From UBA7434 sp042090785 (GTDB taxonomy: Bacteria; Pseudomonadota; Gammaproteobacteria; Pseudomonadales; UBA7434): 45,933 nucleotides of DNA. The stretch spans positions 1-45,933 of the forward strand of contig JBELIP010000014.1 of the NCBI GenBank assembly GCA_042090785.1. Direction: 5' to 3'. The notes under the pieces were generated by a model, which ran no database searches, had not been told where the DNA came from, and saw only the letters and a program-made list of their open reading frames with translations. Numbering within the stretch: position 1 is the stretch's first letter; each line of letters starts with the position of its first letter. The position numbers were made by a program, and so were the translations under genes. This document shows, in pieces, positions 24,566-33,706 of the stretch.

Positions 24566-25381
24566 ATGACCCCCGTCTTTAACCACTTGCGCGCCTGCGT
24601 GTTCTTTTTATTATCTGGCCTATCACAGTATGCCTCAGCTATTTATATTGATATTAATTTTAGTGGCTCACTTTCAACCTCTCAGCAAGCTGTTTTTACA
24701 CAGGCTGAACAATTCTGGGAAAACACACTCACAGGCTATCAACCCAGTATTAATGCTAATGCCTTAAGCAATATAGTGATTAACGCAAAAGGTGAAGCGA
24801 TAGATGGTGTCGGTGGCATTCTTGGTTCTGCTGGACCCACTTATATTTGGGATATAGGCGGCTATATTCTCTCCTCTGAAGGTGACATGCGTTTCGATAC
24901 GGCCGACCTCGCCAATTTAGAAAATAATGGCACGCTCGAAAGCGTTATCCGACATGAGATGGCTCACGTACTCGGCTTTGGCGTTCTCTGGGAACTCAAC
25001 GGCGTTTATGTCGAAGGCAGTGGGCAATATACGGGAGCCAATGCACTTAGCTTGTGGCAAACAGAATTCGGCCAGAGCAATGCTACCTATATACCTATTG
25101 AAGCAGGTGGCGGCCCAGGCACTGCAGAAGCACACTGGGATGAGGTTAATTTTGGTAGCGCCGCAACCGGCATTCTTGATGAAGACAACAATGATTTACG
25201 TGATGAATTAATGACGGGGTGGTTAAACTCAAACGCATTTATTAGTGACATGACAATCGCTTCATTTGCTGATATCGGTTATGAAGTCGCACTGTCAGAG
25301 GTGCCAATACCTGCCGCCTCTTATTTATTTTTATCAGCTTTAACAGGCCTTGTTTTAGTTAAACGAAAACAAAGCTGCTAA
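24566..25381 (+). CDS. Leishmanolysin-like zinc metallopeptidase with VPIPA sorting tail
   Basis: 271 residues with a signal peptide (about 1-25, ending YASA). Zinc motif H130-E-M-A-H134 (IRHEMAHVLGFGVLW), a distant third histidine at H190 in AHWDE, and a Met-turn-like ELMTG at 214-218; this set matches the M8/leishmanolysin-type metzincins. The C-terminus EVPIPAASYLFLSALTGLVLVKRK (245-268) is a PEP-CTERM-class (VPLPA-type) sorting signal: short motif, TM helix, basic tail. An exosortase elsewhere in the genome would therefore process it. It is short for the family, probably only the catalytic core. It stands alone after a terminator, so a link to the xylose block is not evident. Confidence 0.8.
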   Translation: MTPVFNHLRACVFFLLSGLSQYASAIYIDINFSGSLSTSQQAVFTQAEQFWENTLTGYQPSINANALSNIVINAKGEAIDGVGGILGSAGPTYIWDIGGYILSSEGDMRFDTADLANLENNGTLESVIRHEMAHVLGFGVLWELNGVYVEGSGQYTGANALSLWQTEFGQSNATYIPIEAGGGPGTAEAHWDEVNFGSAATGILDEDNNDLRDELMTGWLNSNAFISDMTIASFADIGYEVALSEVPIPAASYLFLSALTGLVLVKRKQSC

Positions 25382-25398
25382 TCAATTAGCTTAAAAAA

Positions 25399-27636
25399 TT
25401 ATTGTATTGCATCTATAACAATACTCGGTGTAAGTAACTGCGGTAGTATCACGGGCGTTTTATCTAACGCAGAAGCAGATGGGTAGTAAACATATAACGG
25501 CACGCCGTTACGCGAAAAGGTAGCAAGATATTCGGTAATGACTGGGTCGCTATTCGTCCAATCGCCTTTTAAATAAGTAATAGACTGCGCGGCAAAAGCG
25601 TTTTTCACTTTATTGGTTCCTAAAGCCACTTTCTCGTTAATTTTACATGTAATACACCAGTCGGCGGTCATATTAACGAAGACCGCTTCGCCACGGTCTA
25701 AAGCCTGCTGCAGACGCTCAGGACTGTATGCTTGAGCATCACTCACATTAGCTGCATCATTAATCTCGGTCTTCAACACAACGTTATTAGGCTCTATGCT
25801 CGCAGCATAAAGCGCAATAATAATGGCTAAAACTATCGTCAACCCCGCACTTATACGAGCGACAAAAGCATTATCGCGATATAGCGTGACTCGCCAAACC
25901 CATAGCGCTAGCGTCACCAAAACCAAGCCGACCAACATTAACGCAACTGCATCACCGCCTGTCTGACGAGAGAACACCCACAGCAACCAAATAACAGTTA
26001 GATAAATAGGAAATGCCAAAAACTCTTTTAGCAGCACCATCCAATTACCCGGCTTAGGTAAGGCGTTAGCCAACCATGGGACAAAAGCGATAAGTAAAAA
26101 CGGCAACGCCAAACCCAAGCCCATAGCTGCAAAAATAAATAGCGCTACTACTGCCGATTGCCCCAGCGCAAACCCCATGGCAGTACCCATAAAGGGTGCC
26201 GTACAAGGTGTAGCAACAATGGTTGCCAATACGCCAGTAAAAAACGAACCACGCCAATCATTATTCGAGCGCTGCTTATTACCAAAACCAGCACCTAAGT
26301 TTTGCAGTGACGAACCTAATTCAATAAAGCCCGATAGCGATAAACCCAAAACGAATAATAAATAAATTAAAAACGCAATAAACCACGGCGATTGCAGTTG
26401 AAAGCCCCAACCAATTTGCTCGCCTGCCAACCTAAGCGCAATTAACACACTCGCAATACATAAAAAACTCAGCACTATACCTGCGGTATAAGCTATACCG
26501 TGGCGCTGTCGTTCGGCAGAGCTGAGGTTACCGCTTTCAACTAAGCTAACAATTTTTAACGACAATACCGGAAACACGCAAGGCATAGCATTAAGAATTA
26601 AACCCCCAGCTAGAGCTAATAAAATGGCATATAGCACGTTCATGGTAGTTATATCTGAAGGAACTGATAAAGTAGACGATACTTGTTGCCCCTGCTGTGC
26701 TTGCTCTGCACTACTGCTTGGCTGTACAGGATCTTGTCTGGCCACAAATTCAAAGGCTTTAGCGCCATCATCTATCCCTGCTGTAACTAACAAAACGGAT
26801 AACAATTCTGGGGCATCTTCTAAGTAAGTATCTTTCTTCGCCGTGATGTGCAGTGTTTCGCCATTAATCGTTACCTTGGGCGAATCAAAATTATCAACAA
26901 TGGATGTATTGCCAATAAAGACTTGTGGCGAACGTTGCAATGCTGGCAATGTATTTAAGGTAACTGAAATATCAACGCGTTCACCCACCGTATAACGGGC
27001 ATCGGTGCCGTAAACTAAGCGAGGAATTTTACTGCGTGCTTGGTCAAATAATAGATGAGTCGCATTCTCTTTGGCTGTATCGGCTAACGGTAAAAGCAGT
27101 TCAAGTTCGGCTTTACCAGGTATACAGACATCTTTGCAGACTAACCATTTCGCCGTTGCCGATAATAGTATTTCGCCATTATCATTAACTGCGCTTGGCT
27201 CAATAGACGCCGGCACGGAAACAGAAACAGGTAACCAAGTTTCGCCGTGATAACCAAAATTTATGGCACCCTCATAATCAATTCTCTCTGGTATTGGCCA
27301 CTCAATATTCCCCGCTTTAAACCGTTCGGGTAAATGCCAAGCTAGTCGCGTAGGTAATCCAGTATCGCCGGGATTTTTCCAATAAGTATGCCAACCGGCT
27401 TCGGGCAATAAACGAAGCGACAGCTGGGCAGTTTGACCGGCAACAAGATAACCTTGCTCGCTCACTAAACCCACCTGAATATGGGCACCTGCAACCGGTT
27501 TACCGTATATAGGAGCGCTCGCCAATGCTGCTTTGGGGCTTACAAGTGTAAGGGTTAAGCAGAATATCCCGAATGCAAACGGAAAACTATGCCTTAAAAA
27601 CCCTACAATGCGATGTGTTAGGACTGCTTGCAACAT
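25399..27636 (-). CDS. DsbD-family thiol:disulfide reductase (ScsB-like)
   Basis: 745 residues with a signal peptide (about 1-40). The periplasmic N-terminal domain (about 45-300) has C167/C171 in WLVCKDVCIPG. About eight TM segments (about 333-615) carry the membrane cysteines C353 (NAMPCVFPVLSLK) and C478 (VATPCTAPFMGTA). A C-terminal periplasmic thioredoxin-like domain has C661-I-T-C664 (TADWCITCK). This is the three-part electron relay that moves reducing power from cytoplasmic thioredoxin to periplasmic proteins. The long N-terminal domain is more like ScsB/DsbD-like than E. coli DsbD. It is convergent with the metallopeptidase gene (17-bp gap). Partners are not in the window. Confidence 0.88.
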   Translation of the reverse strand: MLQAVLTHRIVGFLRHSFPFAFGIFCLTLTLVSPKAALASAPIYGKPVAGAHIQVGLVSEQGYLVAGQTAQLSLRLLPEAGWHTYWKNPGDTGLPTRLAWHLPERFKAGNIEWPIPERIDYEGAINFGYHGETWLPVSVSVPASIEPSAVNDNGEILLSATAKWLVCKDVCIPGKAELELLLPLADTAKENATHLLFDQARSKIPRLVYGTDARYTVGERVDISVTLNTLPALQRSPQVFIGNTSIVDNFDSPKVTINGETLHITAKKDTYLEDAPELLSVLLVTAGIDDGAKAFEFVARQDPVQPSSSAEQAQQGQQVSSTLSVPSDITTMNVLYAILLALAGGLILNAMPCVFPVLSLKIVSLVESGNLSSAERQRHGIAYTAGIVLSFLCIASVLIALRLAGEQIGWGFQLQSPWFIAFLIYLLFVLGLSLSGFIELGSSLQNLGAGFGNKQRSNNDWRGSFFTGVLATIVATPCTAPFMGTAMGFALGQSAVVALFIFAAMGLGLALPFLLIAFVPWLANALPKPGNWMVLLKEFLAFPIYLTVIWLLWVFSRQTGGDAVALMLVGLVLVTLALWVWRVTLYRDNAFVARISAGLTIVLAIIIALYAASIEPNNVVLKTEINDAANVSDAQAYSPERLQQALDRGEAVFVNMTADWCITCKINEKVALGTNKVKNAFAAQSITYLKGDWTNSDPVITEYLATFSRNGVPLYVYYPSASALDKTPVILPQLLTPSIVIDAIQ

Positions 27637-28092
27637 ACCCGATACTCAAATGTGAAGGTGATGGATTTTATAGAATAATTAGTAAATATTAAGTTAATTC
27701 AGTGCTTTGCGCAGTGAATTTGATTCTATTAGGCAAAAATGACCAATTTTGATGCACTGCCGCTTATTTAAACGACAAAAAGAGCAAAAAATGCATCGAA
27801 ATAACACAGCATTTAAATGGCCTCTAATATAATGTGCAATAAGCACTTGATTCTACACTACCGCGCCCCAATATTAAGCAAGTAAATAGCGAAAAAACAG
27901 CTGTCAAAATTAAAGAGTTTTTTGCACAAAATGTTAGCGCTATTAACATTATTATCATTGCGTTTGCAGAGGTAATGAGTATGATATTACCGTAACAGCG
28001 CAGCTTATTGCAGAGTAAACTAAACGGCAGCCAAAACCGTATTTATTCAAAACGTTTAAATTTAAATAGACCAACAGTCAGGAGTGTTCGCC
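27637..28092. other. Intergenic region, divergent promoters expected
   Basis: 456 bp between the divergent DsbD-like and Bax-inhibitor-1 genes. I see no convincing ORF, hairpin terminator or box cluster. A six-codon ORF near 27980 with a GAGG-like site is too short to claim. Confidence 0.5.
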
Positions 28093-28761
28093 ATGCAGGA
28101 TAAATTTTTTAGCACACAGGCCGCCAGTACCGGTTCTGTTATCGAAACCAACAAGGTACTTCGCAATACCTACATGTTGCTTTCTATGACATTAATATTC
28201 AGTGCCATTACTGCTGCCACGACTATGGCAATAGGTATTGGCCACGGCACATCATTAATGATGTCATTAGCGGCTCTTGGGTTAATCTTTTTCGCCCTAC
28301 CTCGCACACAAAATTCAGCTTCTGGTATTTGGGTAGTTTTTGCTTTTACTGGCTTAATCGGCGGCTCACTTGGACCTATGCTCAATTACTATATGGCGAC
28401 AGCTAATGGTGGCGCATTAATCATGCAGGCACTAGGCGGCACAGGATTAGTGTTCTTTGGTTTATCGGGCTATGCACTAACAACGAAAAAAGACTTCTCA
28501 TTTATGGGTGGTTTTTTAATGGTTGGTCTTCTCGTTGCTATCGTAGCCATGATCGCTAACATTTTCTTGCAAATTCCCGCCATGTCACTTGCCATTTCTG
28601 CTGGCATTGTATTAATCATGTCTGGTCTTATCCTATTTGATACCAGCCGTATTGTTAATGGTGGCGAAACTAACTACATTCGCGCCACTGTTTCACTTTA
28701 CTTGAATATCGTTAATTTATTTACTTCTTTACTGCATCTATTGGGTGCAATGGACGACTAA
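28093..28761 (+). CDS. Bax inhibitor-1 family membrane protein (YccA-like)
   Basis: 222 residues from the ATG at 28093, chosen because AGGAG lies 7 bases upstream; a GTG three codons earlier overlaps that site. Seven hydrophobic segments follow a cytoplasmic N-terminus of about 30 residues. GLGL-type glycine-rich helices, MSGLILFDTSRIVNGGETNYIRATVSLYLNIVNLFTSLLHLLG and the final acidic DD are typical of the BI-1/YccA/YbhL group. In E. coli YccA is a modulator of the FtsH protease; that role is possible but unproven here. A strong terminator follows. Confidence 0.88.
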   Translation: MQDKFFSTQAASTGSVIETNKVLRNTYMLLSMTLIFSAITAATTMAIGIGHGTSLMMSLAALGLIFFALPRTQNSASGIWVVFAFTGLIGGSLGPMLNYYMATANGGALIMQALGGTGLVFFGLSGYALTTKKDFSFMGGFLMVGLLVAIVAMIANIFLQIPAMSLAISAGIVLIMSGLILFDTSRIVNGGETNYIRATVSLYLNIVNLFTSLLHLLGAMDD

Positions 28762-28780
28762 TTAACCCTTGATTTAAAAA

Positions 28781-28806
28781 GCCCCGCTAATGCGGGGCTT
28801 TTTTTT
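28781..28806 (+). terminator. Rho-independent terminator after the BI-1 gene
   Basis: A perfect GC-rich 7-bp stem GCCCCGC/GCGGGGC with a TAAT loop, followed by eight T. Confidence 0.93.
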
Positions 28807-28866
28807 AGTAGAAGATAAATAAACCCTAAGACTAAAAAGGCAAAAAGAAGGCAAAAGACAGCAGTT

Positions 28867-29106
28867 ATGAGTAACACTAACGAACATGCTTTCGCTCAAT
28901 TTATTCGCATTATCGGTAAAGGTAAAACAGGCCGACGCTCACTAACGCAGCAAGAAGCGCAAGTAACCATGCAAATGATATTGGCTAACGAGATAAAGCC
29001 ATTACAATTGGGCGCATTCTTAATGGTTCTTAGAGTTAAAGATATTCGCCTTGCCCGCCAGCTTGCCAAACAACTCTGGAACAAGCGCAGCAATCAATTA
29101 CGCTAA
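28867..29106 (+). pseudogene. Truncated TrpD2/YbiB-like gene (N-terminal domain only)
   Basis: 79 residues. Residues 8-58 (AFAQFIRIIGKGKTGRRSLTQQEA...QLGAFLMVLRVKD) match the start of TrpD2/YbiB-type proteins (glycosyltransferase family 3 N-terminal helical domain), which are normally over 300 residues. After about residue 60 the sequence (IRLARQLAKQLWNKRSNQLR) departs from the family and ends; the catalytic phosphoribosyl-binding domain is absent. The stop codon directly abuts the end of the convergent galE with no space, which suggests a deletion or rearrangement junction at about 29045-29106. It could still make a small helical protein, but a remnant is more likely. Confidence 0.7.
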
Positions 29107-30135
29107 TTAAGCATCATCATAGCCATTAGGGTTGCCTGACTGCCAGCGCCAACTATCGCGCGTCATCTCTTCAATACCTAACTCCGCCTGCCAATTTAAC
29201 TCTCTTTTTGCCAACGAGGCATCGGCATAACAAATAGCCGCATCGCCAGGACGGCGATCTACAAGTTTATAAGGAATATCGCAAGCTGAAGCTTTCTTAA
29301 ATGCTGCAACCATATCTAAAACGGAGTAACCAATACCCGTACCTAAGTTATACGGCACAACACCTGGTGAACTCTGCAATTTATCCAGCGCACATAAATG
29401 TCCTTTTGCTAAATCAACAACATGAATATAATCACGCACACCCGTGCCATCATGGGTGTCATAATCACTGCCAAAAACCGACAGTGAGGCCAATTTTTTC
29501 ACCGCAACTTGCGAGATATAAGGCATTAGGTTGTTAGGAATATCTTTAGGATCTTCGCCAATTAAACCGCTACTATGAGCACCGGCTGGGTTGAAATAGC
29601 GCAACAAAATTGCATTCCAACGTGAGTCTGCAGCACCTAAATCTCGCAACATGTCTTCAATAAATAATTTACTTCGGCCATAAGGGTTAACGGCCGATAA
29701 TGGAAAGGCCTCGGTAATAGGCACACTTGCTGGCTCACCATAAACTGTTGCAGATGAACTAAAGACCAAATTAAATAATTCATGACGCTGCATGGTTTCG
29801 AGCAAGACCTGCGTACCATAAATATTGTTGTCATAATATTTGAGTGGCTGGGCAACGGATTCACCCACGGCTTTTAAACCAGCAAAATGAATAACCGCCG
29901 AAAAAGTATGCGCTACAAAAATCGATTCAAGTTTATCGCGGTCACGAATGTCAGCCTCATAAAAAGGAATGCTTTTTTGGGTAATCGATTCAACACGTTT
30001 CAGCGCATCGGTATTGCTGTTGGATAAATTATCAACAACCACAACCTCGTGGCCCGCTGCTAACAATTCAATACACGTATGGCTACCAATATAGCCCGCA
30101 CCGCCTGTTACTAAAATCTTTTTCATAACCTTCAT
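29107..30135 (-). CDS. galE: UDP-glucose 4-epimerase
   Basis: 342 residues. Rossmann NAD-binding motif GGAGYIGSH near the N-terminus, VVDNLSNS, FAGLKAVGESV, the catalytic FSSSATVYGEP and Y-x3-K (NPYGRSK), RYFNPAGAHSSG, and GTGVRDYIHVVDLAKGH. It interconverts UDP-glucose and UDP-galactose for glycan synthesis or galactose metabolism. Met1 and Met4 are both plausible starts (MKVMKKILVTGG); Met4 matches the usual family start, Met1 has a GAG upstream. Stop-to-stop contact with the TrpD2 remnant. Confidence 0.95.
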   Translation of the reverse strand: MKVMKKILVTGGAGYIGSHTCIELLAAGHEVVVVDNLSNSNTDALKRVESITQKSIPFYEADIRDRDKLESIFVAHTFSAVIHFAGLKAVGESVAQPLKYYDNNIYGTQVLLETMQRHELFNLVFSSSATVYGEPASVPITEAFPLSAVNPYGRSKLFIEDMLRDLGAADSRWNAILLRYFNPAGAHSSGLIGEDPKDIPNNLMPYISQVAVKKLASLSVFGSDYDTHDGTGVRDYIHVVDLAKGHLCALDKLQSSPGVVPYNLGTGIGYSVLDMVAAFKKASACDIPYKLVDRRPGDAAICYADASLAKRELNWQAELGIEEMTRDSWRWQSGNPNGYDDA

Positions 30136-30393
30136 AATCTCAACACGTTACTTAGTTAGCAATTAGCTTAGATGATATATCGTTGCTGCGCTTTAAGACA
30201 TCAGCAAAGATTGAATTTTACCCTGTTTTATATTGTGAATTCGCCTTTTCATATAGGCCATTAACCCATAGATATGCCATGCAATAAAAACGCATATAAT
30301 CTATGATAGACGCATTATTCGAACGGCTATTCTATGACCATAATACAACAGCCACTATTAGCAATACCACTGCGTTACTATGAAACCTAATAC

Positions 30394-31587
30394 ATGAGCC
30401 AATCCAAACCCTCGATACCCTCTATAAACTATGCGCCAGAGCAATATGACCAGCTGCTTACTGAAAAATCTCAGCGAATTTCGCAATTATTAGCACCATT
30501 TAAACCACCGGCCGCTGAAATTTTTTCATCGCCAGAAAAGCACTTTCGTATGCGTGCGGAGTTTCGTATTTGGCACGATAGACAAGACGCAGAGAATCAT
30601 TGTTTTTATGTGATGTTTGAACCTGATGCGCCCAGCGTTCCGGTAAGAGTAGATGACTACCCTATTGGTAGCGAATTCATTACGCAACTGATGCCAAAGT
30701 TACTTACGCAAATTAACCAATGCGACACACTTAAGCATAAACTCTTTCAACTGGAATTTTTAAGTACTACGAATGGTGAAGTATTGGTGAGTTTAATCTA
30801 CCACCGCCAACTCGATGAATTATGGGTTACAGAAGCTGAAAAACTAGAACAACAATTTAATATTTTAGTTATTGGCCGGGCCAGAAAGCAGCGCCTCGTC
30901 ATTTCGCGTGACTATGTTACGGAAACATTGTCCATTGTTACAGGAACGCTGCCCATTGCTAAAAAAGCACGACAAAACCATTCGCAAGTATTTAGCTATC
31001 AGCAGCAAGAGAATAGCTTTACCCAACCTAATGCCGCAATTAATTGCAAAATGATTGAGTGGGTTTTATTGCGCCTTACTCACCATACTCACCAAGATTT
31101 ATTAGAACTCTACTGCGGCAATGGCAACTTTACGATTCCGCTTTCACAAAAATTTCGTCAGGTGCTAGCGACTGAAATTTCTAAATCGAGTATACGGCTA
31201 GCCCAACAAAACTGCTTACTTAACCAAGTCGACAATATTGAGTTTATCCGCTTAAGCAGCGATGAAACCGCATCAGCATTAAACCATGAACGTGAATTTA
31301 GACGACTCAAACATATCGACATAGACAGCTATGATTTTTCAACTGTGCTGGTCGATCCACCACGAGCAGGGTTAGACGATGCGACTATTGAGCTGGTTGC
31401 CAATTTCGACACTATTATTTATATTTCTTGCAACCCTACTACTCTGGCAGATAATTTAAACACACTCAGTAAAACACACAGCATTCAACACTTTGCGCTG
31501 TTTGATCAATTTCCTTATACAGACCACTGCGAATGCGCCATGATATTACAGCGCATAACGCTCAACCAGGATAAAACCAATGCCTAA
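30394..31587 (+). CDS. trmA: tRNA (uracil-5-)-methyltransferase TrmA
   Basis: 397 residues, slightly longer than E. coli TrmA. Motifs: FRMRAEFRIWHD, SFTQPNAAIN, SAM-binding LLELYCGNGNFTIPL, VLVDPPRAGLD, catalytic C346 (YISCNP) and general base E380 (TDHCECAMIL), the same 34-residue spacing as in E. coli TrmA. It makes 5-methyluridine at position 54 of tRNAs. There is no iron-sulfur cysteine cluster, which separates it from RlmC/RlmD. It overlaps the next gene by 8 bp, so they are translated together. Confidence 0.95.
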   Translation: MSQSKPSIPSINYAPEQYDQLLTEKSQRISQLLAPFKPPAAEIFSSPEKHFRMRAEFRIWHDRQDAENHCFYVMFEPDAPSVPVRVDDYPIGSEFITQLMPKLLTQINQCDTLKHKLFQLEFLSTTNGEVLVSLIYHRQLDELWVTEAEKLEQQFNILVIGRARKQRLVISRDYVTETLSIVTGTLPIAKKARQNHSQVFSYQQQENSFTQPNAAINCKMIEWVLLRLTHHTHQDLLELYCGNGNFTIPLSQKFRQVLATEISKSSIRLAQQNCLLNQVDNIEFIRLSSDETASALNHEREFRRLKHIDIDSYDFSTVLVDPPRAGLDDATIELVANFDTIIYISCNPTTLADNLNTLSKTHSIQHFALFDQFPYTDHCECAMILQRITLNQDKTNA

Positions 31588-31867
31588 TGAACAATTAAGT
31601 GATACAGAAATTCATGCCCAAGCAGCAGAGTTAACGCTTTGGACGCTGCAAGATAATCAATTGTGTCGGCAATTTATCTTTAAAGATTTTGTAGCAGCAT
31701 TCCATTTTATGAACAAGGTCGCAGGCTTAGCTGAGCAAGCCAACCATCATCCAAATTGGAGTAATGTCTATAACAAGGTAGATATCGCTTTAACCACACA
31801 CGAATATAATGCTGTTAGCCAACGAGATTTTGATTTAGCAAAAAAAATTGATCTTCTGTCGGACTAA
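31580..31867 (+). CDS. Pterin-4a-carbinolamine dehydratase
   Basis: 95 residues, a typical length. Signature HHPNWSNVYNKVDIALTTHE with the active-site His pair (NHHPNW), preceded by FKDFVAAFHFMNKVAGLAEQA. The family recycles tetrahydrobiopterin cofactors (PhhB/PCD). The start codon lies inside the end of trmA, indicating coupling, although no functional link is obvious. No phenylalanine hydroxylase is in the window. Confidence 0.93.
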   Translation: MPNEQLSDTEIHAQAAELTLWTLQDNQLCRQFIFKDFVAAFHFMNKVAGLAEQANHHPNWSNVYNKVDIALTTHEYNAVSQRDFDLAKKIDLLSD

Positions 31868-32255
31868 AAATAATAACGTCACTCTAAATTATTTGCTTAC
31901 AACTCATACGTAAGATCGAGCACCTACATACCCACAGCTGAAAGCACCAGCAAATCCAAACCTCCTCTATCAATACGCTTTTTTAGTGGTTGCTCAAGAT
32001 CAATCATGATTAACCTCATAACATTAAAGGAGAGATTAGAAAAAGAGATTAATAGTGCAGTTGAAAAAAACTGGCGAGATAACAAGGTAATCACCTGCAA
32101 AAGTAAAATTACATAGCTACAGGTTAATTAATAAGTGAAATATAACGTGTTGAGAGGGATTTGAACAAGCAAGCGATAAAGGAAGGTGCTTAGCAAGCCG
32201 TTTTAGGATGGCTGCTTACCTTAAGCCACCACTGCCTAATTTCTGTTTACATACT
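31868..32255. other. Intergenic region, nothing recognised
   Basis: 388 bp between convergent genes. A 36-codon ORF (32006-32116, plus) has no good ribosome-binding site and no recognisable product. I see no hairpin with a T-run. It might contain decayed sequence. Confidence 0.4.
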
Positions 32256-33506
32256 TTATCCGCCAATACAGGTAGCACAATCAGCAGTGATTAATGTACC
32301 AACATGGCTACGACGATAAGGTCTTGGCTGCTGATCATGATTAGACATGGCGCGATACATTTTATTTTCTAGCGCAATCACTTTTCTTTCGTGCTGATAA
32401 GGATAAATCGCACTGCTCATACCACCACTACGAATAAATTCAGCCGTTTCTGTTAGCGTTAATTTAGCGTGAAGCAATTCATGCAACAAGGCATCAACGG
32501 GACTGGCTGTACAATGCCTAGCATCTAACTCACACGCTTCATGTGACTTTAGAATTGCAGCAGCTCGCGTATCAAAATAAATTTTTACCGAGTGCACATC
32601 AAAGTTGCTTCCTCTCACATCCGAACGGAACTCGCCAGCACGGTGATGCAAAGTCCAAGGCTGTTTGCGAACACTCATCAACAAATTATAAGCCTGGGGA
32701 CGAGCCGCAATATAATGCGCTATTTCATTAATATCGTCGCCAAGATAAGCGGGATCTCGTTTATTTTTAATCCATTTTTTATCTAAAACTTTTAATACTG
32801 CTTGATATTTTTCATCCGAGAAATCATCCACTAAAGTCATTTCTGGGTGCTCATGAGAATCAGTATCCATAGCTCGCGAGTCCACTCTTAAGCTGTCATG
32901 ATCGCTATGATCGGCATTAAAATAATCAGTAGCTGGAGAAAACAAACCTAACGGACGAACAATGGTTGAAGCATTAACATGACTAGCGGCAAACATAATT
33001 TGGCCACGAACAGAGCCGCTATTTAAACCAAAATCTGACGCCATAACTGAAGTGTTATGCCATAAAAAGGAAGATGCAGCTAAACGCATAGAAGCTAGTA
33101 CAACACGCTGACGTCTTTCCTGCCCAACTTGATGGGCGACTTTACGACGATCTTCTAATAAGTACCAACCCGCTTGATTAGCCAACTGCTCTAAATGAGC
33201 AAAGCGCTCGGGGTAATTAACTTTAAAGTCAGCATGATAAATCATGGTTTGCTGACCTTCGACAATACAAAGCTTCACCGCATTCTCTCGGCGATAAAAC
33301 ATCATATCGGAAGTGAAAAAAGCGATGTTTATGTCCATTAAGGCATTAAACTGGGGAGAGCGAAGTAAACGTCGCGCAGCATCAGTTAATGAGCAACTTA
33401 CCCTGCAGCTGTTCACTCGTGCATTTAGCCACGCAGTTATGACGGCCAGCAAGGTACCGAGTAGAGTTGTCACTTTAGCTATATAAGACACTGATTTTGT
33501 TTGCAT
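32256..33506 (-). CDS. Membrane-tethered HExxH protein, possible metallopeptidase (effector-like)
   Basis: 416 residues; I do not recognise a family with certainty. A hydrophobic segment (about 10-29) may be a signal anchor. H342-E-L-L-H346 lies in VDALLHELLHAKL; acidic and histidine residues downstream (H372-E373, E380 in ALENKMYRAM) could give the third zinc ligand. The layout HELLH ... E-N ... RPYRRSH recalls M91/NleD-type effector peptidases, but this is a resemblance only. Cysteines C34/C38, C325/C332 and C410/C413 (CATC near the end) suggest disulfides, so an extracytoplasmic location. It is downstream of the TpsA terminator and could be co-inherited with the two-partner secretion genes. 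Confidence 0.6.
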   Translation of the reverse strand: MQTKSVSYIAKVTTLLGTLLAVITAWLNARVNSCRVSCSLTDAARRLLRSPQFNALMDINIAFFTSDMMFYRRENAVKLCIVEGQQTMIYHADFKVNYPERFAHLEQLANQAGWYLLEDRRKVAHQVGQERRQRVVLASMRLAASSFLWHNTSVMASDFGLNSGSVRGQIMFAASHVNASTIVRPLGLFSPATDYFNADHSDHDSLRVDSRAMDTDSHEHPEMTLVDDFSDEKYQAVLKVLDKKWIKNKRDPAYLGDDINEIAHYIAARPQAYNLLMSVRKQPWTLHHRAGEFRSDVRGSNFDVHSVKIYFDTRAAAILKSHEACELDARHCTASPVDALLHELLHAKLTLTETAEFIRSGGMSSAIYPYQHERKVIALENKMYRAMSNHDQQPRPYRRSHVGTLITADCATCIGG

Positions 33507-33658
33507 TTTATTGTTAGCTCAATAGTTTTCGAGATAAATTTTACTGTCGCTTTCTTAACCATTTTTATTGCGTTTCTTAAAGAATAGCTTAGAAAAACGG
33601 TAATACAACCAATTTATAGGTTTTTTACAGCGTTTAACAAACCTACATCCCATAAAGC

Positions 33659-33684
33659 AAAAACCCAGCAAAAGCTGGGTTTTT
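33659..33684 (-). terminator. Terminator after the TpsA-OmpA gene
   Basis: A 9-bp stem AAACCCAGC (33661-33669)/GCTGGGTTT (33674-33682), loop of four bases, with A- and T-runs on both sides so it can work in either direction. It lies 22 bp past the stop of the minus-strand exoprotein gene. Confidence 0.85.
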
Positions 33685-33706
33685 AGGGATTAACTAAAAG
33701 GAAATA

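Noticed and set aside
27978..28000. Six-codon leader-like ORF (MSMILP) before the BI-1 gene
   Set aside because: Too short and without any attenuator structure downstream.
32006..32116. 36-codon plus-strand ORF (MINLITLKE...)
   Set aside because: No ribosome-binding site, no signal peptide or motif; compatible with chance in AT-rich intergenic DNA.
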